A stretch of DNA of 22,587 bases from JACVCK01 sp041940385 (GCA_041940385.1 JBGTSD010000044.1:1-22587), one strand, 5' to 3'; shown: positions 14,824 to 22,038, counted from the stretch's first letter. The notes: generated by a model from the sequence alone, not told the origin. Translations and numbers: made by a program.

Positions 14824-17169
14824 GTGACGAACGCAGGACATCGGCACAACAATCGTCTCGTCAGATTGCGCCCGGGGGCGGCGCTCTGCATCGCGGCCGG
14901 CGCGGCCGCGACCTTCGCGACAACTCCGGCCTTCGGCCTCGCCGAGGCCATCCGCACGATCTGCCCCTCGGGGCTGTCGGGCGTGTCGTGCCCCTGGTAC
15001 GAAGGCGGGGGGCCGATCATCAACACGGTGCTCGACGACCCGATCATCACGGGCGAGCGCTCGATTGTCGGCTTGATCAGCGGTCTCTTCCCGCTCTCGA
15101 CCCACGAAGCGCTCAGCGATGATCTGGGCGACTCGCGCATCGACATCGAGATCTCCGTCAGTTCAATCAACGGCGGCGACGGCGACCCGTCCATCCAGGC
15201 CCACATCGACCTGCGCAGCGACGCGACCGGCATGCTCCACGCCGCGATGGGCAACGGCCTTCCGCGCGAGCCGGATCCTCTGGCGCGAGGCGTGGCGTTT
15301 GACGCTCGCGCCTACGCGGCCGCGGTGGCGTCGGCGATCTCGCCGACCGGCCTGTACCAGCCGAACCTCGCCGGCACTGCATCGGCGCTGCTCGCGATGA
15401 CGCACCAGCCGACGGCTGATTCGTTGGACATCGACGAGACGGCCGACGTTGTCGTGACGGACCTCTCGTTCGTCGGCGACTACGAAGCCGAGGGCTACCT
15501 TGCCCGCTCCTTCGACGCGATCGCGTTCCTGACCGGCGTGACCATCGTCGCCGGCACCGGCGACGGCGCGGACGCAGTGTTCCCGCCGGATCAGCAGGAC
15601 CTTCGCTTCCGCACAATCGGCATCCCCGCGGGCGGCTTCAACGTCATGGGCGTGGGCTCGTTCAGCACGCCCGACATGGGCAACAGCACCACGTACATCA
15701 CGGCGTCGGACTTCTCCGGACAGGGTCGTCTCGACGCGCGTGACTGGCGCAGCATCGACCTCGACGAGCCGGCCGGCTACACCATCGTCACCGACTCGCG
15801 CTTCGGCGTGGATGTCGGCGCCCCCGGCATGAAGCTCCGCCTCGCGACGGCCGAGGGCGAGGGCGCGTACTCCCGCGGCATCGAGTTCCCGATCCCCGAG
15901 GACAATCCCCTTCCTGGTGGCGACGACGAGGAGCTGGGCAGCGAGGGCACGCGATTCGCCGCGGCCATCACCGCCGGCGGCGTCGCGCTGCTGCAGGACG
16001 CGTACAAGGCGCTGATCGAGAGCGGTGATCCTCGCTTCCAGCACTGGATCCAGCCGCGCATGCCCAACTACGCGGTCCGCGCGCTCTTCATCGCGTCGGC
16101 GTTCCGTACGCCGGAATGGACCAACGTCGGCAACCACGGCCAAGGCAACGACGAGATTGAAGAGGTCACCCAGCAGCCGCTCGACACCGCGGAAGGCGGC
16201 GGTCGTCTGGCGCTGCGCGGCCTGTTCGAGCAGTTCCAGGGCCGCGTCGGCCTGAACGGCCTGCCGCCCCAGCCCGCGACGATGGACCACCCGTTCACAA
16301 GGCCCGACATCCCCTTCGTTCGTCTTCCCCCGAACGTCGGCCCCCGCGCGGACGGCGATGACCCGGACCTCGGCGGCATTGGCGGCGTGGATCCGCCACT
16401 CGGCGGCGGCGGCGGCGGCAACCCACCGGTTGGTCCGTACATTCCCGATCCCTTCCTGCGCCCGCGGCCTCAGAACCCGAATCTCCCGCAGCCGCCGAAT
16501 ACGGACTTCCTGCTCAACGCGATCGATGTCCGTTCGATCGGCTGGGACATCGGCAACGTCGGCGCGGGCTTCCTCGACTACGCGATCATCGATCCGCTCT
16601 CGCCCGAGGGCGTGCTGACGGCGACGCTGGTCTGGAACCGCATCCACAAGATCAACGTTCCGAATGTCGCGGCGGGCGAGACGCTCCAGATCCCGGGCGA
16701 CGAAGAGTCGCTGGAGCTGGAGAACCTCGACCTCGTCGTCTTCTCCGGCGACGGCAGCGGTCAGCCGCGGTTCCAGGTCGCGCTCTCGTCGAGCGAGTGG
16801 AACAACGTCGAGCACGTCATCCTGCAGAATCCGCCGACCACCGGCGAGTACATCCTGCGGGTGCAGTGGGTCGAGCGTCATTACGACGTGTACGACGAGG
16901 AATTCGTCGGCGACCAGCCGTTCGCGATCTCCTGGAAGTTCGATGTCCAGCAGGCCGACGATGCGCCGCCGCTGATCACCGGCCCGGTCGGCGATCTCAA
17001 CTTCGACGGCTTCGTCACGATGGAAGACGTGCAGATGGTCCTGCAGGCCTTCGGCACGGCGAACAGCGCCGCCGACATCAACGACGACGGCATCGTCAAC
17101 TTCTTCGACCTCAACATCGTGCTGAGCGCCGTGCAGACCCAGTCGGGCGGCGGCGACGACGAGCTGTAA
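14824..17169 (+). CDS. Secreted subtilase-fold pseudoprotease with dockerin-like C-terminus
   Basis: A 781-residue exported protein starting at GTG (GGAG 8 nt upstream). Signal peptide about 1-38. Residues about 80-400 follow the S8 subtilase order, but each catalytic position is changed in my alignment: IDTG is ISGL (S86), HGTHVAG reads DATGMLHAAMG (D133), the oxyanion AGN is AGT (T245), and GTSxAxP is GTRFAAAITAGG (R377). Fold markers remain: VVVTDLSF, GVTIVAGTGD, DVGAPGMKL. A Gly/Pro-rich linker (about 508-560) leads to a KP-43-like beta-barrel (about 565-708: LTATLVWN, LENLDLVVF, WNNVEHVIL), then two EF-type repeats (GDLNFDGFVTMEDVQ, DINDDGIVNFFDLN). Shares its architecture with the active subtilase divergent from it, so it is probably a paralogue turned scaffold, inhibitor or binding protein. 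The function is unknown. Confidence 0.85.
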   Translation: MTNAGHRHNNRLVRLRPGAALCIAAGAAATFATTPAFGLAEAIRTICPSGLSGVSCPWYEGGGPIINTVLDDPIITGERSIVGLISGLFPLSTHEALSDDLGDSRIDIEISVSSINGGDGDPSIQAHIDLRSDATGMLHAAMGNGLPREPDPLARGVAFDARAYAAAVASAISPTGLYQPNLAGTASALLAMTHQPTADSLDIDETADVVVTDLSFVGDYEAEGYLARSFDAIAFLTGVTIVAGTGDGADAVFPPDQQDLRFRTIGIPAGGFNVMGVGSFSTPDMGNSTTYITASDFSGQGRLDARDWRSIDLDEPAGYTIVTDSRFGVDVGAPGMKLRLATAEGEGAYSRGIEFPIPEDNPLPGGDDEELGSEGTRFAAAITAGGVALLQDAYKALIESGDPRFQHWIQPRMPNYAVRALFIASAFRTPEWTNVGNHGQGNDEIEEVTQQPLDTAEGGGRLALRGLFEQFQGRVGLNGLPPQPATMDHPFTRPDIPFVRLPPNVGPRADGDDPDLGGIGGVDPPLGGGGGGNPPVGPYIPDPFLRPRPQNPNLPQPPNTDFLLNAIDVRSIGWDIGNVGAGFLDYAIIDPLSPEGVLTATLVWNRIHKINVPNVAAGETLQIPGDEESLELENLDLVVFSGDGSGQPRFQVALSSSEWNNVEHVILQNPPTTGEYILRVQWVERHYDVYDEEFVGDQPFAISWKFDVQQADDAPPLITGPVGDLNFDGFVTMEDVQMVLQAFGTANSAADINDDGIVNFFDLNIVLSAVQTQSGGGDDEL

Positions 17170-17196
17170 GCCGACCCGCATCTTCGATGCAGATCC

Positions 17197-17226
17197 AAGG
17201 ACCCGCGCCCCGGCGCGGGTCCTTTT
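17197..17226 (+). terminator. Intrinsic terminator after the subtilase-like gene
   Basis: A perfect 13-bp inverted repeat (17197-17209 with 17212-17224, core GGACCCGCGCC) ending in TTTT at 17223-17226, 28 nt after the stop codon. A small GCATC-TTC-GATGC hairpin (17178-17190) precedes it. It lies between convergent genes, so it may also stop serS transcripts, although the minus-strand U run is only two bases. Confidence 0.8.
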
Positions 17227-17239
17227 CATTGACATTGGC

Positions 17240-18643
17240 TCAGCCGAGCCGCTCGCGCCCGCCCATGTAGGGACGCAGCGGCGCGGGAATGGTCACGGTG
17301 CCGTCCGCGTTCTGGTGCATCTCCAGGATCGGGATCAGCACGCGCGGGCTCGCGATGACGGTGTTGTTGAGCGAATGGCACGGCACAGGCTTGCCGCCGG
17401 TCGAATCGCCGCGGCAGCGCATGTTCAGGCGCCGGCACTGATAGTCGTAGAGACGCGAAGCGCTGTGGGTCTCGGAGTACGCGCCCGTGGGAGCGCCGTC
17501 CTTACCCGTGGCGCCGCGGCCGGGCATCCACGACTCGAGGTCGATCATGTCCGCGTTCTTCGGGCCCAGGTCGCCGGTGCAGCACTGCAGCAGCCGGTGA
17601 GGCAGACCCAGCGACTGCAGGATGCTCTCGACGTACCCGATCATCCGCTTGTGCCAGGCGCGGCTTTCCTGCTCGTCGGGCCGGCAGATCACCACCTGCT
17701 CGACCTTCTCGAACTGGTGCACGCGGTACAGGCCAGCGGTGTCCTTGCCCGCGGCGCCGGCTTCCCGGCGGAAGCAGGTGGACACCGTGACGTAGCGGCG
17801 CGGCAGCGACGCCTCGTCGAGGATCTCGTCCTGGTGCATGCCCATCAGGCCGACTTCGCCCGTGCCGGCGAGGAAGAGATCGTGCCCGGCGCCGCGCTTG
17901 CTCTCCTCGATGTGATACGCCTGCTCGCGTCCGGCCGGGAAGAAGCCGGTGCCGACCATGCACTCCTCGCGGACGACGCAGGGCACGCTCACCCCGGTGA
18001 AGCCGTGCTCGCGCACCATGACGTCGAAGGCATACCGAAGGACGGCCTGGTGCAGCAGCATCCCGTCGCCCGTGAGCATGTAGGAGCGGGCGCCGGCGAT
18101 CCGCACGCCGCGTTCGAAGTCCACGAGGCCGAGATCGCGGCAGATCTCGATGTGGGACTTGGGCTTGAAGCCGCGCTGCGATTCGAACGACACGGCAGGA
18201 TCGAATCCCTGGGGGTTCCAGCGCCGGATCTCGACGTTCTGGTCGGGCCCGTCGCCGACGGGCACGTCGCTGTCGGGGGGCTGGGGGACTTCGAGGAGGA
18301 GCGCGTTCAGGCGAGGATCGATGTCGGCGACGGTCTTCTCGAGGGCCTGAATCTTGTCCTTGAGGGCGGCGGGCCGGGCGCGGAGTTCGGTGAGCTCGGC
18401 GTCGATGGCGGCCTTGCGGGACGGGTCCGCCTTCTTGGACTCTCCCATGAGGGCGCCGATGCGGGGGCCGGCCTCCTTGGCAAGCCGGTTCTGCTCGGCG
18501 CGCATGGTCTCGAGCTCGGTGAGGACGCGGCGGCGCTGCTCGTCGAGCTCGAGGATGCCGTCGATGTGGACCGTGATGCCCTTGCGGGCGGCGCCGGTGC
18601 GGAAGCGTTCGGGGTCCTCGCGGAGTTGTCGCAGGTCGATCAT
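17240..18643 (-). CDS. serS: Seryl-tRNA synthetase
   Basis: Charges tRNA-Ser (and tRNA-Sec where present) with serine in the cytoplasm. 467 residues, a little longer than the usual 420-430. The start at 18643 gives the canonical N-terminus MIDLRQLREDPERF; the longer open frame is rejected because it runs into the upstream terminator. Residues 1-110 form the tRNA-binding long coiled coil. The class II core has the serine-binding TxE-type segment (LAGTGEVGLMGMHQDEIL), motif 2 (CFRREAGAAGKDTAGLYRVHQFEKVE) and a C-terminal motif 3 of variant form (SLNNTVIASPRVLIPILE, where most bacteria have NGSGLAVGR). RPYMGG near the end is typical. No Shine-Dalgarno; TACCAT (18652-18657) sits 8 nt before the ATG, so translation may be leaderless or nearly so. 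Confidence 0.96.
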   Translation of the reverse strand: MIDLRQLREDPERFRTGAARKGITVHIDGILELDEQRRRVLTELETMRAEQNRLAKEAGPRIGALMGESKKADPSRKAAIDAELTELRARPAALKDKIQALEKTVADIDPRLNALLLEVPQPPDSDVPVGDGPDQNVEIRRWNPQGFDPAVSFESQRGFKPKSHIEICRDLGLVDFERGVRIAGARSYMLTGDGMLLHQAVLRYAFDVMVREHGFTGVSVPCVVREECMVGTGFFPAGREQAYHIEESKRGAGHDLFLAGTGEVGLMGMHQDEILDEASLPRRYVTVSTCFRREAGAAGKDTAGLYRVHQFEKVEQVVICRPDEQESRAWHKRMIGYVESILQSLGLPHRLLQCCTGDLGPKNADMIDLESWMPGRGATGKDGAPTGAYSETHSASRLYDYQCRRLNMRCRGDSTGGKPVPCHSLNNTVIASPRVLIPILEMHQNADGTVTIPAPLRPYMGGRERLG

Positions 18644-18686
18644 GGGCCGGGATGGTACAGGCCTGCGCCGGGCGTGCGAGGCGGGC

Positions 18687-18723
18687 AAAAAAAGCCGCGG
18701 CCGCTTTTCAGCGGCCGCGGCTT
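18687..18723 (-). terminator. Strong intrinsic terminator of the minus-strand ncRNA unit
   Basis: A 13-bp perfect stem (18692-18704 with 18711-18723, core GCCGCGGCCGC, 6-nt loop) followed on the minus strand by a run of seven T (18693-18687). It is the best terminator in the window. It faces transcripts coming from the nadK side, where no protein gene ends nearby, which implies an RNA gene. It sits 44 nt upstream of serS. Confidence 0.9.
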
Positions 18724-18820
18724 CTGCCACACACTGCCTTGACGGGCGGTGTGCGTTGTTCGGTGGGGGGGCCTCTCCACCATTCCCCCTCTAACCCAGC
18801 ATGTCTCTCGGCATGCCGGT

Positions 18821-18908
18821 GACGTGTTTCTGCGACGCCTGGCCCCAGGCGTCTATTTCCCTCATCCCGGCTAGGCCGGGCGCCTCGCAAGCGAGGCGGA
18901 CGTGTTTC
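18821..18908 (-). repeat. Two copies of GAAACACGTC inside the ncRNA
   Basis: Identical 10-mers at 18899-18908 and 18821-18830 (minus-strand sense), 78 nt apart, each falling in an unpaired linker directly after a stable hairpin (H2 and H5). Their exact conservation between unrelated stems suggests a protein- or RNA-binding site used twice. Confidence 0.7.
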
Positions 18909-18975
18909 ACTCGCCGAAGCGAGCTTCCCTCCCGCCTGCCCTTTCGGACAGGCACTTCCTCTCATCAACGTTTGG

Positions 18976-19004
18976 AATGTAGCCCGTTCAGGGGCGTCAC
19001 GCAA
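18976..19004 (-). promoter_or_regulatory. Sigma70-like promoter for the ncRNA
   Basis: On the minus strand TTGCGT (18999-19004) and TACATT (18976-18981, 4 of 6) have the ideal 17-nt spacing and predict a start near 18968, right where the structured RNA begins. It lies in the 3' flank of nadK, whose stop codon is at 19032-19034. Confidence 0.5.
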
Positions 19005-19031
19005 GTCACAGGCGGCAAATCCGCGCAAATC

Positions 19032-19919
19032 CTACGGTGTGGAAACCCTGGCCGAGGCCCCTCCTGGAGGGGCTGCCCAATGCATTTTTCGGACCAACGT
19101 TCCCCAGTACGACGTCTCCCGGTTCATCACCAGGTCGATCGACTGATCGTGCCGACGGAGCACCACCACGTCGGACTCTGTTAGGGAGCGCTGCGCCTGT
19201 CCATCGAGCACGAGCGTCGTGCCGGCGCCCGCGCCGTCCGGTTCATTGGCGCGCTCGATCGTGATCTCGATGCGGCTCGCGCCGGGCACGACGATCGGCC
19301 GGAACGCAAGCGAGTGCGGCGCGATCGGCGTGATCACGAGGGCGTCAACGTCGGGGGAGACGATCGGACCGCCCGCCGCGACGTTGTACGCCGTCGAGCC
19401 CAGCGGCGTCGACACGATCATGCCGTCGCCGGCGACCTGCGGCCCCTCGTGGCCGTCGATCGACAGTCGGAGCGAAATCATGCGGAACGGCGGGCCCGCG
19501 GTGACCACGCCCTCGTTCGCCGCGGTGGCCTCGAAGATCGTGCGGCCGGCGCGTCGGATGGCCGCGTGGATCAGCGAGCGGCGGCGGAGCGGGAGCGCCC
19601 CGTCGCCGAAGAGTTCGGCCGCCTGTCGGTCCAGCGCCTCGAGATCGAACTCCGCGAGAAAGCCGAGCTTGCCGAAGTTCACGCCGAGGACAGGCATGCC
19701 CGCGCCGGCGAAGCGGCGCACCTGCGCGAGCAGCGTGCCGTCGCCGCCGAGCACGATGATGAGATCGGTCTTCGAGCGATCGAGCGAGACGGGGTCGGCG
19801 TCGCCGTTGAGCTCCGCCACGAGCCGACCGTGACGCTGGATCATCGCCCGGATGCGCGGCAGGGCGCCGACCACCTCGGCCTTGTTCTGATTCGCGACGA
19901 GGACTGCCCCACGCGCCAT
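19032..19919 (-). CDS. nadK: NAD kinase
   Basis: Phosphorylates NAD to NADP in the cytoplasm using ATP (or polyphosphate in some lineages). 295 residues, normal length. The family signature GGDGT (58-62, D60 catalytic) lies in an N-terminal Rossmann-like domain, followed by NFGKLGFLAEF, N135-E136 in NEGV, and the NAD-binding stretch GDGMIVSTPLGSTAYN with AGGPI; the C-terminal beta-sandwich domain follows. The start at 19919 gives MARGAVLVAN; AAGG lies about 10 nt upstream. It is 24 nt after dxs in the same direction, so the two genes probably form an operon; DXS/MEP-pathway reductases use NADPH, which gives a plausible link. No terminator is seen directly after nadK before the ncRNA promoter. 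Confidence 0.96.
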   Translation of the reverse strand: MARGAVLVANQNKAEVVGALPRIRAMIQRHGRLVAELNGDADPVSLDRSKTDLIIVLGGDGTLLAQVRRFAGAGMPVLGVNFGKLGFLAEFDLEALDRQAAELFGDGALPLRRRSLIHAAIRRAGRTIFEATAANEGVVTAGPPFRMISLRLSIDGHEGPQVAGDGMIVSTPLGSTAYNVAAGGPIVSPDVDALVITPIAPHSLAFRPIVVPGASRIEITIERANEPDGAGAGTTLVLDGQAQRSLTESDVVVLRRHDQSIDLVMNRETSYWGTLVRKMHWAAPPGGASARVSTP

Positions 19920-19943
19920 GGGCGAAGCACCTTCTGTGGGGCG

Positions 19944-21965
19944 TCAGGCCTTCCGGCCCGCGGCGACGCCGCCATGACGCGGCACGACGACCTCGCCGCT
20001 CGACGAAAGAACCTCGCGCACCTGGCGCGCGATCGCGTCGGTGTCGAGGCCCGCCTCGGCGAGCTGCGCTTCGCGCGAGTCCTGATAGATCCAGCTATCC
20101 GGCAGGCCCATGATCGTCACGTTGGACGCGTCGAGGCCCTGCGAGGCGGCGCTCTCGAGCACCGCGGCGCCGAACCCGCCGACGCGCGAGTGATCCTCGA
20201 TCGTGATCACCGGCACGCCGCGCGACAGGAGACTGCGGACGAGGGCATGGTCCACCGGCTTGGCAAAGCGGGCGTCGTACACGTTGACGCGCGCATCGTC
20301 GCCCAGCGAGCGCACTGCGTTGCACGCGTCGATGGCGCAGGTGCCGAACGCGAGGATCGCGGCGTCGGGCTCGGGATGCTCGATGAGCGCCCGCGCCTTG
20401 CCCAGCGTGAACGGCGGGCAGGCCGTGCTCGCGAACATGCCGGAGACATTGTCACGCGGGTAGCGCACGGCGCTCAGGCCGGCGTCGTAGTCACGCATGA
20501 ACTCGAGCGCGGCCCGCAGCGAAGGCTCGTCCATCGCGGCGGTGATGACCGCTCCGGGGAGCGTGCGCAGGATCGACACGTCGCAGAAGCCGTGGTGCAC
20601 GGCGCCGTCGCCGCCGACCAAACCGGCGCGATCGAGGCACAGGCGCACGGCGAGGCCCTGCAGGGCAACTTCCTGGAACGCCTGGTCGAAGGCGCGCTGG
20701 AGGAACGTCGAGTACACGGCGAAGAAGGGGCGATAGCCCGTCTTGGCCAGGCCCGCCATCATGTCCATCGCGTGCGATTCGCAGATGCCCGTGTCCCACG
20801 CGCGATCGGGGAACTCCTGCAGCACGCGCGTCAGGCCCGTGCCGTCCGGCATCGCCGCGGTGCACGCGACGACCTTCGGATCGCTCGTCATCATGTCCAT
20901 CATCGCCTCGCCGAACGCGGACGTGAAGGACCGCCCGCCCTTCTTGATCTCGACGCGACAGCCCTCGGACTGGAGCGCGGCGAGGTCGGGCGAGTCCGGA
21001 TCGGACGAGACGACGGAGAACGCGGCGGGGGAGTGGAACTTGGTCGCGTCGCCCTCGGCGAACGAGCAGCCCTTGCCCTTGATCGTCTTGACGTGCAGGA
21101 CCATCGGGCGGTCGAAGTCGCGCGCTTCGGCGAGGAACTCGACCAGCGTCGGGATGTCGTGCCCGTCGATCGGTCCGACGGTGATGATGCCGAAGTGCTC
21201 GAACCAGCCGAGCGCGGGGCCGGACTCGGCGCGCTGGGTGAGCCACGCCTTGGTCGCTTCACCGGCGCGGTGGTACGCCTCTTCGAGGACGCCGCCGCCG
21301 GGGATGTGCTCGAGAACGCGGCGCGCGGTGCGCTTGAAGTCCGCGTACCACGGGTTGATGCGCAGGCGGTCGAAGTACTGCGCGACGGCGCCCTGCGGAT
21401 GGCTGATCGACATCCCGTTGTCGTTGAGGATGACGAGGAACTGGCGCTTGAGCGTGCCGGCGTTGTTCAATCCTTCCATCGCGACGCCGTTGACGATCGA
21501 CGCGTCGCCGATGAGCGTGACCACGCGACGCCCTGCGGCGTTCGAGTGCGGGTCGAACGCTTCGCCGTTCAGCAGATCGCCTCGCGCCATGCCGACGGCG
21601 GTCGAGATGCCCGTGCCCGCGTGGCCGACGGAGAAGAGGTCGTACGACGACTCGCGCGGCTCGGGGAAGCCGGCCATGCCCGCGCGAGTGCGCAGGTTGG
21701 CGAGCATCGGCAGACGCCCGGTCAGCAGCTTGTGCGGATAGCACTGGTGACCGACGTCGAAGAGCAGTCGGTCGTGCCCGAAGTCGAAGACGTAGTGCAG
21801 GGCGATCGTCAGCTCGACCACGCCGAGGTTCGGCCCGAGGTGCCCGCCGGTGCGTGCGACGTTCTCGATGAGGAACGCGCGGACTTCCTGTGCGAGCTGC
21901 TCCAACTGCTCCGGCGAAAGCGCGTCGAGGTCGCGGGGTCCGGTGATCGAGGCGAGCAGACTCAT
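19944..21965 (-). CDS. dxs: 1-deoxy-D-xylulose-5-phosphate synthase
   Basis: Condenses pyruvate and glyceraldehyde 3-phosphate, the first step of the MEP isoprenoid pathway, with thiamine diphosphate; cytoplasmic. 673 residues, about 40 longer than the E. coli enzyme. Seen in order: H42 (GGHLGPNLGVVEL), DVGHQCYPHK, H115 in GHAGTGIS, the thiamine/metal motif LIGDASIVNG ... LNNAG (GDA where the usual motif is GDG), the conserved glutamate in GICESHAM, YSTFLQRAFDQ, DRAGLVGGDGAVHHG and RYPRDN, then the transketolase C-terminal domain. The start at 21965 has no Shine-Dalgarno, but TAGACT (21972-21977) ends 6 nt before the ATG, compatible with a leaderless mRNA. First gene of a probable dxs-nadK operon; divergent from the zinc-finger gene, 73 bp away. 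Confidence 0.96.
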   Translation of the reverse strand: MSLLASITGPRDLDALSPEQLEQLAQEVRAFLIENVARTGGHLGPNLGVVELTIALHYVFDFGHDRLLFDVGHQCYPHKLLTGRLPMLANLRTRAGMAGFPEPRESSYDLFSVGHAGTGISTAVGMARGDLLNGEAFDPHSNAAGRRVVTLIGDASIVNGVAMEGLNNAGTLKRQFLVILNDNGMSISHPQGAVAQYFDRLRINPWYADFKRTARRVLEHIPGGGVLEEAYHRAGEATKAWLTQRAESGPALGWFEHFGIITVGPIDGHDIPTLVEFLAEARDFDRPMVLHVKTIKGKGCSFAEGDATKFHSPAAFSVVSSDPDSPDLAALQSEGCRVEIKKGGRSFTSAFGEAMMDMMTSDPKVVACTAAMPDGTGLTRVLQEFPDRAWDTGICESHAMDMMAGLAKTGYRPFFAVYSTFLQRAFDQAFQEVALQGLAVRLCLDRAGLVGGDGAVHHGFCDVSILRTLPGAVITAAMDEPSLRAALEFMRDYDAGLSAVRYPRDNVSGMFASTACPPFTLGKARALIEHPEPDAAILAFGTCAIDACNAVRSLGDDARVNVYDARFAKPVDHALVRSLLSRGVPVITIEDHSRVGGFGAAVLESAASQGLDASNVTIMGLPDSWIYQDSREAQLAEAGLDTDAIARQVREVLSSSGEVVVPRHGGVAAGRKA

Positions 21966-22038
21966 CCCCCGAGTCTACGCGGGGACGGTGGCGAAGCAGG
22001 CGAGGAGGCACCCTGATCGAGGTGTCGGAGGAGGGCGC

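Larger units (their letters stand above)
18687..18968 (-). ncRNA. Unidentified structured non-coding RNA, about 280 nt, with eight tandem stem-loops
   Basis: Read on the minus strand, this unit has a promoter at its 5' end, a strong terminator at its 3' end and nearly continuous stem-loops: H1 18934-18953 (8 bp, GAAA loop), H2 18909-18924 (6 bp, C(UUCG)G loop), H3 18881-18898 (7 bp, CUUG loop), H4 18866-18880 (6 bp), H5 18834-18853 (8 bp), H6 18796-18819 (8 bp), H7 18762-18781 (5 bp) and H8 18730-18753 (8 bp with one mismatch). Unpaired linkers repeat: GAUGAG plus a GAGGRAA-type purine tract (18961-18966 and 18861-18866, exactly 100 nt apart) and GAAACACGUC (18899-18908 and 18821-18830). I find none of the hallmarks of RNase P RNA, tmRNA, SRP RNA, 6S RNA or a riboswitch class I know. 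It could also be a long 3' UTR of nadK, 28 nt upstream. Confidence 0.75.

Noticed and set aside
18738..18753. A match to the 16S rRNA 3' region (ACACCGCCCGTCA) inside the ncRNA
   Set aside because: Only about 13 bases agree; the flanks do not resemble 16S rRNA and the bases take part in a local hairpin (H8). Probably chance.
18687..18968. RNase P RNA, tmRNA, SRP RNA, T-box or cobalamin riboswitch as identity of the RNA
   Set aside because: The RNase P core GAGGAAAGUCC with its partner ACAGAA-CCGGCUUA, the tmRNA tRNA-like ends, the SRP GGAAGCAG loop, the T-box GGUGGNACCGCG and the B12 box are all absent; superficial likenesses (GAGGAAGUGCC, CAGAAACACG) do not pair as required.
18708..19028. 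A 106-codon minus-strand open frame in the nadK-serS gap
   Set aside because: It is Arg/Gly/Pro-rich without any motif, it runs into the terminator stem, and the same bases form eight stable hairpins, so RNA is the better reading.
19055..19075. Inverted repeat near the nadK 3' end as a terminator
   Set aside because: GCCCCTCC/GGAGGGGC is palindromic, but it lies within the coding sequence and no U run follows on the minus strand.
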